NCBI GenBank assembly: GCA_021847385.1
Contig: JAJZTV010000077.1
Location: 1 to 8,716, forward strand
Length of the DNA: 8,716 nucleotides
Direction of reading: 5' to 3'
Source: Pseudomonadota bacterium
Lineage (GTDB): Bacteria; Pseudomonadota; Gammaproteobacteria; Burkholderiales; Thiobacillaceae
Below, in pieces: positions 1 to 6,368 of this stretch. The position numbers were made by a program, and so were the translations under genes. Under the pieces are notes generated by a model. The model did no database searches. It was not told where the DNA came from and saw only the letters and a list, made by a program, of their open reading frames with translations. Positions within the stretch are counted from its first letter, which is position 1. Each line of letters starts with the position of its first letter.

Positions 1-1493
1 TGTCACGTCAGCGCCTGCAACCGTCGCTGGGCGAGACCAGCTATGTAACCTGCCCGCGCTGCGCCGGGACCGGCCATGTCCGCGGCACCGAGTCCTTCGC
101 CCTGCACTTGCTGCGCATGCTGCAGGAAGAGGCCATGAAGGAAAACACCGGCGCCGTCCACTTGCAGACCCCGGTCGAGGTCGCCACCTTCCTGCTCAAC
201 GAGAAGCGGACCGACATCCTCAACATCGAGGCCCGGCACAAGGTCGAGATCATCTTGATCCCGAACATCCACTTCGAAACGCCGCGCTATGTCCTGCAGC
301 GCTTGCGCCACGACCAGCTGAACCTCACCGAAACCGTACTGCCCAGCTACCAGATGATGGAAAAGCCGGCCGAAGAAGAAACCCCGGCCGGCCTGGGCGA
401 AGCCAAGGCCGAGCGGGTGCAGCCTATGGTTCAGGGCATTACCCCGTCGCAACCGGCACCGACGCCGACGGCCAAGGCCGCCGAGCCGACCAAGCCCGGC
501 CTATTCGGCCGTATCTTTGGCTGGCTGCGCGGCCTGGAAGCCGAACCCGAAGCGAAACCCCAAGCCAAGAAGGCCGAAGGCCGGCGTGAACGTGGCGAAG
601 GTCGTCGCGGCCGCCAAGCTGAAGGTCGCGAAGGCCGTGGCCGCCGCGAGCGCGGTGAACGCCAGGAACGCGGCGAACGCGCTGAGCGCACCGAACGTCC
701 CGAGCGCACCGAACGCCAGGCCCGAAGTGAGCGCCAGGAACGCGGCGAGCGCCAAGAGCGTGGCGAACGCGCCGAGCGCCCAGAACGGCGTGAGCGTCAG
801 GAGCGCGCCGAACGCCCGCCACGCGAGCCCCAGGCCGCTCCCGCTCCGCAGCAACAAGCCGCAGAAGCCCCCGCTACCGAGTCCGGCCAAGAACGCGAAG
901 GTCGCGGTCGCCGCCGTCGCGGTCGTGGCCGTCGCGGCGAGGGCCGACCGGAAGCCGAGACCGTTGGCGAACGACACGTTGCCGCTCCGACCGAAGAAGC
1001 GGTCGCCGAGGCAACCGCAACGGCCGCACCCATCGTTGTAACGGTGGAACCGGCTGTAGCGGCCAAGCCCACACCAGTGCAAGAAGCCTCTGCCCCAGTG
1101 GTTCCGGCTCCTGTCGCTGCAGTCGAACCCGAGCCGAAGCCTGCACCGGCCCCCCTCAACATACCGGCTCCGAACCTAGGCCAAGCCGGCCTGGAACTGG
1201 TGGAGACCCGCGGTAGCGCCGCACCTGCGGCCGAGGCCAGCTCGGCCGGCGAAGGTCATGGTCAGCGCCGCCGCCGCCCCCGTCCGAAAGTGGAGGCCGC
1301 ACCTGCCGAACCGTTGATGATGGTGGAAACCAAGGCCACTCCCATCGGGAATCCTGCCGAGCAGACCACGCCCCAGGCCGAACAACCGCGCCGTCGGCCC
1401 CGTCCGGCACACAGCCAGGAAAGCGCTGCTGCCGAACCGCTGGTCATGGTGGAAACCAAGACCGACGGCTCGCCGGACCAGCCCAACGCCTAA
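1..1493 (+). CDS. rne: Ribonuclease E, C-terminal part (5' end outside window)
   Basis: RNase E is the endoribonuclease that starts mRNA decay and processes rRNA and tRNA precursors, and it scaffolds the degradosome at the inner membrane. The visible part is about 496 residues, read from position 3 (S-R-Q-R-L). It opens at the end of the catalytic half: SRQRLQPSLGE, then the Zn-link CPRC-x-GTG (cysteine codons at 51-53 and 60-62), then the small domain with EEAMKENT and LLNEKR, matching the E. coli enzyme closely. The rest is the disordered scaffold half. It contains an amphipathic segment GLFGRIFGWLRGL (498-536), an Arg/Glu-rich stretch (579-830), an RG-rich stretch (888-947), an Ala/Pro-rich linker, and three copies of an L-x-x-VET-K/R motif. 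The gene converges on the phosphatase gene. The family assignment is certain; the roles of the tail motifs are inferred. The long frames on the other strand and in frame +1 here come from codon bias in the repetitive tail. Confidence 0.97.
   Translation, partial: SRQRLQPSLGETSYVTCPRCAGTGHVRGTESFALHLLRMLQEEAMKENTGAVHLQTPVEVATFLLNEKRTDILNIEARHKVEIILIPNIHFETPRYVLQRLRHDQLNLTETVLPSYQMMEKPAEEETPAGLGEAKAERVQPMVQGITPSQPAPTPTAKAAEPTKPGLFGRIFGWLRGLEAEPEAKPQAKKAEGRRERGEGRRGRQAEGREGRGRRERGERQERGERAERTERPERTERQARSERQERGERQERGERAERPERRERQERAERPPREPQAAPAPQQQAAEAPATESGQEREGRGRRRRGRGRRGEGRPEAETVGERHVAAPTEEAVAEATATAAPIVVTVEPAVAAKPTPVQEASAPVVPAPVAAVEPEPKPAPAPLNIPAPNLGQAGLELVETRGSAAPAAEASSAGEGHGQRRRRPRPKVEAAPAEPLMMVETKATPIGNPAEQTTPQAEQPRRRPRPAHSQESAAAEPLVMVETKTDGSPDQPNA
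498..539 (+). other. RNase E amphipathic membrane-anchor-like helix
   Basis: The encoded segment GLFGRIFGWLRGLE alternates bulky hydrophobic residues with Gly/Arg. It sits a little after the catalytic half and just before the Arg/Glu-rich tail, the position occupied by the membrane-targeting segment A in E. coli RNase E. Membrane binding is inferred from this pattern and position. Confidence 0.6.
579..830 (+). repeat. Arg/Glu-rich low-complexity repeat inside rne
   Basis: About 84 codons encode degenerate short units such as ERGERQERGER, AERTERPERTER and AERPERRERQ. At DNA level the 16-mer GCCAGGAACGCGGCGA occurs at 661-676 and again at 733-748, so repeat expansion by slippage or recombination is likely. 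Similar Arg-rich tails bind RNA and helicases in other RNase E proteins; that role is inferred here. Confidence 0.85.
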
Positions 1494-1496
1494 ACT

Positions 1497-1515
1497 CAGC
1501 CCCTAGCTGGGGCTG
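1497..1515. terminator. Short GC-rich hairpin between convergent rne and the phosphatase gene
   Basis: CAGCCCC (1497-1503) and GGGGCTG (1509-1515) form a perfect 7-bp stem with a 5-nt loop, four bases after the rne stop and eight bases beyond the phosphatase stop. It is placed to serve both convergent genes. Neither side carries a proper T-run, so intrinsic termination would be weak and it may only protect 3' ends. Confidence 0.45.
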
Positions 1516-1522
1516 TATCCAC

Positions 1523-2008
1523 TCAAGCGCCCGCCCGGATCGCCTGCAACAGGCCCCGGGCGGCGTCTTCTACCATATCCAGTACCTGACTAAAGCCTTG
1601 CGCCTCGCCGTAATAGGGATCGGGCACCTCTTGATCCTTGAACCGTTCGCTGAACGATAGGAACAGTCGCAGCTTGTGCCGCTGTTCACTCGGACAGATG
1701 CGTTGCAGATTGGTCAAGTTGTCGCGGTCCATGGCCAGCACGTAATCGAACTCAGAGAAATCGCGATGCGTAACTTGCCGGCCGCGCAGCGGCGACAGGT
1801 CGTAACCGCGACCTGCTGCGGCAGCTTGGGCGCGTCGATCAGGCGGCTTACCGATGTGATAGTCGTGGGTGCCGGCCGAATCGATCTCGACCCGATGCGC
1901 CAGCCCCTCTTCCACGACTAAGCGCCGAAACACGCCTTCGGCCGTAGGCGAACGACAGATATTGCCCATGCAGACGAAGAGCACCGAGACCTTGCTGTCT
2001 TGATTCAT
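1523..2008 (-). CDS. Low-molecular-weight protein tyrosine phosphatase
   Basis: This cytosolic phosphatase hydrolyses phosphotyrosine through a cysteinyl-phosphate intermediate. The 161-residue product has the usual family length. The P-loop C-M-G-N-I-C-R-S lies at residues 13-20, with nucleophile Cys13 and phosphate-binding Arg19. The general-acid loop VPDPYYG is at 128-134, with Asp130 as the expected proton donor. A DSAGTHDYHIGKPPD segment at 43-57 is also typical. The ATG at 2008 places the P-loop close to the N-terminus as in homologues, although no good Shine-Dalgarno sequence precedes it. The gene lies 38 nt downstream of the MarR gene on the same strand, so the two probably share a transcript. 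No tyrosine kinase or polysaccharide genes are nearby to suggest a Wzb-type role, so a general signalling function is more cautious. The family assignment is firm; the physiological substrate is unknown. Confidence 0.95.
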   Translation of the reverse strand: MNQDSKVSVLFVCMGNICRSPTAEGVFRRLVVEEGLAHRVEIDSAGTHDYHIGKPPDRRAQAAAAGRGYDLSPLRGRQVTHRDFSEFDYVLAMDRDNLTNLQRICPSEQRHKLRLFLSFSERFKDQEVPDPYYGEAQGFSQVLDMVEDAARGLLQAIRAGA

Positions 2009-2046
2009 CGAGAAAACCCGCCGATTGAAAACCGGCGATTATAGGA

Positions 2047-2481
2047 CTAAGGCTCGTTCTCTTGCGGCGCCGACAACTCTTCCGCACTTGGCACTTTGAA
2101 GATGCCCTGCAGGGTTAGCAGTTCGTCACGATGCAAGCGGGCCAGGCCTTCGACCAGCTTCTCGCCCTTCGGCGTCAGATGCACCTCCACCTCGCGCCGG
2201 TCATGACGCCCCGGCTCCCGCCGTACCAGGCCGAGCTTCTCGCAACGCGAGACCAGGGCAACCACCCCGTGGTGGTGGGCCTGTAGGCGCTCGGCCAGCT
2301 CTCCCACCGTCGCCCATTCCCGCCCTTGATAGCCCTTGAGATGCAGCAGCAACAGGTATTGCAGGTGGGTGACCCCCTTCTTCCGCGTCGCCGACTCGCT
2401 AAAACGCAAGAATCGCCGCAGTTGGTAACGGAAATGGGACAGGGTTTCGAATTCTTTTTTGGTCATAGGCTTGGTTGGCAT
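2047..2481 (-). CDS. MarR-family transcriptional regulator
   Basis: The 144-residue product is a typical MarR protein, a dimeric winged-helix DNA-binding repressor or activator. An N-terminal dimerisation helix (residues 8-30, FRYQLRRFLRFSE) is followed by THLQYLLLLHL. The winged helix covers about 57-105: TVGELAERL, the recognition helix (about 67-84, with HHHGVVALVSRCEKLGLV), and a wing containing DRREVEVHLTPKGEKLV. Asp94-Arg95-Arg96 form the family signature in the wing. Its single cysteine, Cys80, is in or next to the recognition helix. The start at 2481 is the longest reading; a second ATG at codon 6 (2464-2466) is possible, and neither has a clear Shine-Dalgarno. It is divergent from the DsrC-like gene across a palindrome-rich 144-bp region that probably contains its own operator, and it is co-oriented with the downstream phosphatase. 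The ligand is unknown. Confidence 0.93.
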   Translation of the reverse strand: MPTKPMTKKEFETLSHFRYQLRRFLRFSESATRKKGVTHLQYLLLLHLKGYQGREWATVGELAERLQAHHHGVVALVSRCEKLGLVRREPGRHDRREVEVHLTPKGEKLVEGLARLHRDELLTLQGIFKVPSAEELSAPQENEP

Positions 2482-2507
2482 CGGGCAATGCTAGCCGCTT
2501 TACCGAG

Positions 2508-2523
2508 TTTGATATATATCAAA
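2508..2523. promoter_or_regulatory. Perfect 16-bp palindrome with consensus FNR/Anr-type box
   Basis: TTTGATATATATCAAA is identical to its reverse complement. Its core at 2509-2522 is TTGAT-ATAT-ATCAA, matching the CRP/FNR-superfamily consensus TTGAT-N4-ATCAA exactly. Its centre (2515/2516) lies about 42 bp upstream of the start site predicted from a TATATT -10 at 2546-2551, the spacing of a class-II activator site. MarR proteins also bind A/T-rich TTG...CAA palindromes, so autoregulation by the adjacent MarR protein is the main alternative. Confidence 0.6.
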
Positions 2524-2524
2524 T

Positions 2525-2539
2525 ATTGATAATATCAAT
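2525..2539. promoter_or_regulatory. Second inverted repeat of the TTGAT/ATCAA type
   Basis: ATTGATA-A-TATCAAT has perfect 7-bp arms around one base and carries the same TTGAT and ATCAA half-sites as the upstream palindrome, but with a 3-base instead of 4-base gap. The one-base difference weakens it as an FNR site and makes a MarR operator plausible. On the minus strand, TTGATA (2538-2533) with TATATC (2516-2511), 16 bp apart, could be the MarR-gene promoter. Confidence 0.5.
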
Positions 2540-2545
2540 CTGTGA

Positions 2546-2551
2546 TATATT
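2546..2551 (+). promoter_or_regulatory. Candidate -10 element for the DsrC-like gene
   Basis: TATATT lies 74 bp before the DsrC-like ATG, with start of transcription expected near 2558. There is no clear -35 hexamer at the right distance, which fits an activator-dependent promoter with the FNR-type box at about -42. Several alternative A/T-rich hexamers exist nearby, so the exact choice is uncertain. Confidence 0.4.
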
Positions 2552-2625
2552 GAACCGTAACTTATTGTTAATACATGTCGACGACCTAGGCAAAAGCCTG
2601 ATTGGCTGGATAAGGAGATGAAACC

Positions 2626-2961
2626 ATGGATATGCAAGCCGTCGTAATCGACCTGCCGACCCTCGACGAGGAAGGCTATCTAGTGGAGCCGAAGGACTGG
2701 AACGAGGCCGTGGCCGAGGAGCTGGCCCGCCGCGAGAACATCCAGCTCACCGAGGACCATTGGAATGCCATCCGCTTCATGCGCGAGTATTACGAGGAAC
2801 ACCAGATCGCCGCCGACGCCCGCTTTGTCATCAAGCACTTGAGCGAAAAGCTCGGGCCGGGCTCGCGCAACAAACTGTTCGAGCTGTTTCCCTATGGCTA
2901 TGTAAAGCAGGCCTGCAAGATCGCCGGGATGAAGCGGCCGCGCGCCTGGAGCACCGGCTAA
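2626..2961 (+). CDS. DsrC/TusE-family sulfur-related protein lacking the C-terminal catalytic cysteine
   Basis: DsrC/TusE proteins are small cytosolic sulfur carriers: DsrC is the partner of dissimilatory sulfite reductase, and TusE passes sulfur to tRNA 2-thiouridine synthesis. The 111-residue product has the family layout: [21 protein letters not shown] (14-34), the helical middle with LTEDHW, and the C-terminal arm [16 protein letters not shown]. Its only cysteine, Cys97, aligns with the inner Cys (CysB) of DsrC. Eleven residues later, where DsrC and TusE have the penultimate reactive Cys (CysA), there is Trp108, followed by S-T-G and the stop. It therefore cannot form the known intramolecular disulfide or act like TusE. 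Cysteine-deficient relatives have been called RspA and proposed to be regulatory. AAGGAG at 2612-2617, 8 nt before the ATG, fixes the start. The gene is divergent from the MarR gene and its stop overlaps that of uvrB. Confidence 0.92.
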   Translation: MDMQAVVIDLPTLDEEGYLVEPKDWNEAVAEELARRENIQLTEDHWNAIRFMREYYEEHQIAADARFVIKHLSEKLGPGSRNKLFELFPYGYVKQACKIAGMKRPRAWSTG

Positions 2962-5030
2962 CCCTTCGCCGGTCGTGCTGCCGGGCCGGCCGATCCCGGC
3001 TCGGCGTCGTGCTCCTCCACGCCGAACATCAGTTTCTTCAGGGCATGCAGTTGGTCGCGTAGATGCGCGGCCTTCTCGAATTCGAGGTTGCGCGCGGCCT
3101 CCATCATCTCCTTCTCCAGCCGCTTGATCTCGCGGGTGACCTCCTTCTCGCCCAGCTTTTTGTAGTGGGCCCGCTCCTGCGCGACATGCAGGGCCTTCTC
3201 CGCCTCCTCGATGTCGTAGACGCCGTCGATGATGTCCTTGATCTTTTTCTGCACGCCCTTGGGCACGATGCCGTGGGCCTGGTTGTGCGCCGTCTGCTTT
3301 TCGCGCCGGCGCTTCGTTTCGTCCATGGCCCGGCGCATGGAGTTGGTGATCTCGTCGGCATAGAGGATGGCGGTGCCGTTGAGGTGGCGTGCCGCGCGGC
3401 CGATGGTCTGGATCAGCGACCGCTCCGAGCGCAGGAAGCCCTCCTTGTCGGCGTCTAGGATGGCGACCAGCGACACCTCGGGGATGTCCAGGCCCTCGCG
3501 CAACAGGTTGATACCGACCAGCACATCGAACACGCCCAGGCGCAGGTCGCGCAGGATCTCCACCCGCTCCACGGTGTCGATGTCCGAGTGCAGGTAGCGC
3601 ACCTTGATGCCGTGGTCGGCGTAGTACTCGGTCAGGTCCTCGGCCATGCGCTTGGTCAGGGTGGTGACCATGACCCGCTCGCCCTGCGCCACCCTGAGAT
3701 TGATCTCGCTCATCAGGTCGTCGACCTGGGTGGTCACCGGCCGCACGATCACCACCGGGTCGATCAGGCCGGTCGGCCGCACCACCTGCTCCACCACCTG
3801 CTGCTGGTGCTCGGCCTCGTAGGGGCCGGGCGTGGCCGAGACGAACACGGTCTGGCGCATCATCCGCTCGAATTCGTCGAAGCGCAGCGGCCGGTTGTCC
3901 ATGGCCGAGGGTAGGCGGAAGCCGTAGTTGACCAGGTTCTCCTTGCGCGCGCGGTCGCCCTTGTACATGGCGCCGACCTGGGGCACGGTGACGTGCGATT
4001 CGTCGAGGAACATCAGGGCATCGGCCGGCAGATAGTCGATCAGGGTCGGCGGCGGCTCGCCCGGCTTGCGGCCCGAGAGATAGCGGGAGTAGTTCTCGAT
4101 GCCCTTGCAGAAGCCCAGCTCGGACAGCATCTCCAGGTCGAACCGGGTGCGCTGCTCGATGCGCTGGGCCTCGACCAGCTTGATGTTGTCGGCATAGAAC
4201 TTGATCCGCTCGGCCAGCTCGACCTTGATCCCCTCGATCGCCCGCAGCGTGGTCTCGCGCGGGGTGACGTAATGGCTGGACGGATACACGGTAAAGCGCG
4301 GCACCTTGTGCAGCACCTGGCCGGTCAGCGGATCGAATACCGAGATAGTCTCCACCTCGTCGTCGAACAGCGACAGCCGCACCGCGGTCTCGGCGTTTTC
4401 CGCCGGGAAGATGTCGATCACGTCGCCGCGCACCCGGAACACGCCGCGCTTGAACTCCAGTTCGTTGCGCTGGTACTGCATCTCGGTCAGGCGGCGGATC
4501 ACCTCGCGCTGAGGCACCTTATCGCCCTGCCTGAGGTGCAGGATCATGTGGTGGTATTCCGAGGGGTCGCCGATACCGTAGATGGCCGACACCGTGGCCA
4601 CGATCACGCAGTCCGGCCGCTCCAGCAAGGCCTTGGTCGCCGACAACCGCATCTGCTCGATGTGCTCGTTGATGCTGGAGTCCTTCTCGATGAACAGGTC
4701 GCGGGCCGGGACATAGGCCTCGGGCTGGTAGTAGTCGTAATAGGAAACGAAATACTCGACCGCGTTGTTCGGGAAAAACTCGCGGAATTCCGAATAGAGC
4801 TGGGCCGCCAGGGTCTTGTTCGGCGCCATGACGAAGGCCGGCCGGCCGGTCCGGGCGATGACATTGGCCATGGTGTAGGTCTTGCCCGAACCGGTCACCC
4901 CGAGCAGGGTCTGGCAGCGCATGCCCTGCTCGATCCCGGCCACCAACTGGGCGATGGCGGCCGGCTGGTCGCCCGAGGGCTCGAACGGCTGGTGCAACTC
5001 GAAGGGGCTATTGGGGAAGGTGACGATCAC
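2958..5030 (-). CDS. uvrB: UvrABC excinuclease subunit B
   Basis: UvrB is the damage-verifying, ATP-dependent subunit of nucleotide excision repair; it is loaded by UvrA2 and recruits UvrC for dual incision. The 690-residue product is full length (E. coli UvrB is 673) and aligns throughout. Visible landmarks are Walker A GVTGSGKT (44-51), the beta-hairpin region [12 protein letters not shown] (97-108), the Walker B-like DESH (343-346), the SAT motif (398-400), [13 protein letters not shown] (506-518), the arginine-finger motif QTIGRAAR (541-548), and the C-terminal UVR domain that binds UvrC (about 631-666). The start codon is GTG at 5030. The only in-frame codons upstream before a TAA at 5066-5064 are not good starts, and no Shine-Dalgarno is visible. 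Divergent from the aminotransferase gene; no LexA-type CTGT-N8-ACAG box was seen in the 83-bp gap, so SOS control is not supported. All catalytic motifs are intact. Confidence 0.99.
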   Translation of the reverse strand: MIVTFPNSPFELHQPFEPSGDQPAAIAQLVAGIEQGMRCQTLLGVTGSGKTYTMANVIARTGRPAFVMAPNKTLAAQLYSEFREFFPNNAVEYFVSYYDYYQPEAYVPARDLFIEKDSSINEHIEQMRLSATKALLERPDCVIVATVSAIYGIGDPSEYHHMILHLRQGDKVPQREVIRRLTEMQYQRNELEFKRGVFRVRGDVIDIFPAENAETAVRLSLFDDEVETISVFDPLTGQVLHKVPRFTVYPSSHYVTPRETTLRAIEGIKVELAERIKFYADNIKLVEAQRIEQRTRFDLEMLSELGFCKGIENYSRYLSGRKPGEPPPTLIDYLPADALMFLDESHVTVPQVGAMYKGDRARKENLVNYGFRLPSAMDNRPLRFDEFERMMRQTVFVSATPGPYEAEHQQQVVEQVVRPTGLIDPVVIVRPVTTQVDDLMSEINLRVAQGERVMVTTLTKRMAEDLTEYYADHGIKVRYLHSDIDTVERVEILRDLRLGVFDVLVGINLLREGLDIPEVSLVAILDADKEGFLRSERSLIQTIGRAARHLNGTAILYADEITNSMRRAMDETKRRREKQTAHNQAHGIVPKGVQKKIKDIIDGVYDIEEAEKALHVAQERAHYKKLGEKEVTREIKRLEKEMMEAARNLEFEKAAHLRDQLHALKKLMFGVEEHDAEPGSAGPAARPAKG

Positions 5031-5038
5031 AGGTAGAA

Positions 5039-5052
5039 TTTCGCGCGCGAAA
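5039..5052. promoter_or_regulatory. Perfect 14-bp palindrome in the uvrB/aminotransferase divergent region
   Basis: TTTCGCGCGCGAAA is its own reverse complement and lies 8 bp upstream of the uvrB GTG. It could overlap a weak -35 (TTTCGC) for the aminotransferase gene, 17 bp from TGTTAT at 5062-5067. An operator role is inferred from symmetry and position only. Confidence 0.4.
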
Positions 5053-5113
5053 ACCGATCCATGTTATCAGGTCGAACCCACCTCACGCGCGACGATTTGC
5101 AAAAGGTTTAATC

Positions 5114-6304
5114 TTGGAACTCTCTAACCGCGTCAAGAACATCAAGCCCTCCCCCACCCTGGCCGTGTCGGCCTTGGCGGCCAAGCTCAAGGCCGACGGC
5201 CGCGACATCATCGGCCTGGGCGTGGGCGAGCCCGATTTCGACACCCCCGAGCACATCAAGGCCGCGGCCATCGCCGCGATCGACCGGGGCTTCACCAAGT
5301 ACACCGCCGTCGGCGGCACACCTTCGCTCAAGCAGGCCATCGTCGCCAAGTTCAAGCGGGAAAACGGCCTGGACTACACGGCCAAACAGATCCTGGTCTC
5401 CTGCGGCGGCAAGCAGGGCTTCTACAACCTGGTCCAGGCCACCATCAACCCTGGCGACGAGGTGATCATCCCGGCGCCCTACTGGGTGTCCTACCCGGAC
5501 ATCGTGGTGCTGGCCGACGGCAAGCCGGTGATCGTCGAGGCCGGCATCGAGCAGGGCTTCAAGCTCACCCCCGCCCAGCTGGAAAAGGCCATCACCGCCC
5601 GTACCCGCATGCTGGTGATCAACAGCCCGTCCAACCCGACCGGCGCCCTGTACAGCCTGGACGAACTCAAGGCCCTGGGCGAGGTGCTGCGCAAGCACCC
5701 GAAGGTGTTGATCGCCACCGACGACATGTACGAGCACATCCGCCTGCTCGACACGCCCTTCGTCAACATCCTCAACGCCTGCCCCGACCTGTACGAGCGC
5801 ACCGTGGTGCTCAACGGCGTGTCCAAGGCCTATGCCATGACCGGCTGGCGCATCGGCTATAACGCCGGCCCGGCCGAGCTGATCGCGGCCATGGAAAACA
5901 TTCAGTCGCAGAGCACCTCCAACCCCACCTCGATCTCGCAGGTGGCGGCCGAGGCCGCACTCAACGGCGACCAGGCCTGCATCCAGCCTATGTTGGCCGC
6001 GTTCAAGCAGCGTCACCGCTTCGTGGTCGACCGCCTGAACGCCATGCCCGGCGTGAACTGCGTGGAGAGCGGCGGCGCCTTCTATGCCTTCCCCGACATG
6101 CGCGGCGCCATCGATACCCTGTTTGCCGCCGGCAAGCTCACCGCCAAGACCGACATGGCCCTGAGCCAATACCTACTGGATCATGACGTCGCCGTGGTAC
6201 CCGGTTCGGCCTTCGGCGCCGAGGGCTATATCCGACTGTCCTTCGCCACTTCGATGCAGAACTTGGAGAAGGCGCTGGAGCGCATCGCGAACGCTTTAAA
6301 GTAA
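5114..6304 (+). CDS. aspC: Pyridoxal-phosphate aspartate aminotransferase (class I, subgroup Ib)
   Basis: This cytosolic enzyme interconverts aspartate + 2-oxoglutarate and oxaloacetate + glutamate, linking nitrogen assimilation to the TCA cycle. The 396-residue product has the fold-type I aminotransferase signatures: GVGEPDFDTP (36-45), the SPSNPTG loop (171-177, Asn174), ATDDMYEHI with Asp203 and Tyr206 contacting the cofactor, the PLP-lysine motif NGVSKAYAMTGWRIGY (Lys238), and the substrate-carboxylate Arg374 in GYIRLSF. The KPSPTL-A-V-S-A-L-A-A-K-L-K N-terminus is typical of the bacterial Ib subgroup, some members of which also accept prephenate; that activity cannot be judged here. The start is TTG at 5114, chosen because AAAAGG (5101-5106) sits 7 nt upstream and the N-terminus matches homologues. 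It is divergent from uvrB and followed by tRNA-Asn. It could equally be called aatA. Confidence 0.94.
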   Translation: MELSNRVKNIKPSPTLAVSALAAKLKADGRDIIGLGVGEPDFDTPEHIKAAAIAAIDRGFTKYTAVGGTPSLKQAIVAKFKRENGLDYTAKQILVSCGGKQGFYNLVQATINPGDEVIIPAPYWVSYPDIVVLADGKPVIVEAGIEQGFKLTPAQLEKAITARTRMLVINSPSNPTGALYSLDELKALGEVLRKHPKVLIATDDMYEHIRLLDTPFVNILNACPDLYERTVVLNGVSKAYAMTGWRIGYNAGPAELIAAMENIQSQSTSNPTSISQVAAEAALNGDQACIQPMLAAFKQRHRFVVDRLNAMPGVNCVESGGAFYAFPDMRGAIDTLFAAGKLTAKTDMALSQYLLDHDVAVVPGSAFGAEGYIRLSFATSMQNLEKALERIANALK

Positions 6305-6319
6305 AGCCTTAAAGTAAAG
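6296..6319 (+). repeat. 11-bp direct repeat across the aminotransferase stop codon
   Basis: TTAAAGTAAAG occurs at 6296-6306 and 6309-6319 with CC between. The first copy contains the last two sense codons and the TAA stop, and the second is an exact duplicate just after it. A local tandem duplication is the simplest explanation. No T-rich terminator follows. Confidence 0.7.
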
Positions 6320-6325
6320 ATTGTA

Positions 6326-6354
6326 TTGACCGAAAACTGCGCCGTTTGTATCAT
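6326..6354 (+). promoter_or_regulatory. Sigma-70 promoter of tRNA-Asn
   Basis: TTGACC (6326-6331) and TATCAT (6349-6354) are separated by exactly 17 bp. Transcription should begin near 6361, a few bases before the mature tRNA. The bases after the -10 (CGCGGTC) form a GC-rich discriminator, typical of stable-RNA promoters under stringent control. Confidence 0.8.
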
Positions 6355-6368
6355 CGCGGTCTTTCAAT

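Noticed and set aside
579..830. CRISPR-like or satellite repeat array
   Set aside because: The repeats are in-frame, degenerate codons of the RNase E tail, without regular spacers.
501..1082. Long open frames on the minus strand and in frame +1 (517-1041) across the RNase E tail
   Set aside because: They mirror the GAA/CGC/GCC-rich repetitive codons of rne, give Ala/Arg low-complexity products, and lie wholly inside a certain gene.
3993..5036. 347-codon open frame on the plus strand opposite uvrB
   Set aside because: It is antisense to a fully conserved uvrB. The product is a His/Leu/Gly-rich shadow of GC-rich codon positions with no recognisable domain.
5031..5113. Possible LexA (SOS) box upstream of uvrB
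   Set aside because: ACAG/CTGT half-like bases occur near the GTG, but no CTGT-N8-ACAG pair is present.
5108..6169. 353-codon open frame on the minus strand opposite the aminotransferase
   Set aside because: A Val/Gly/His/Asp-rich product typical of an antisense GC-skew artefact. The plus-strand gene has all catalytic residues.
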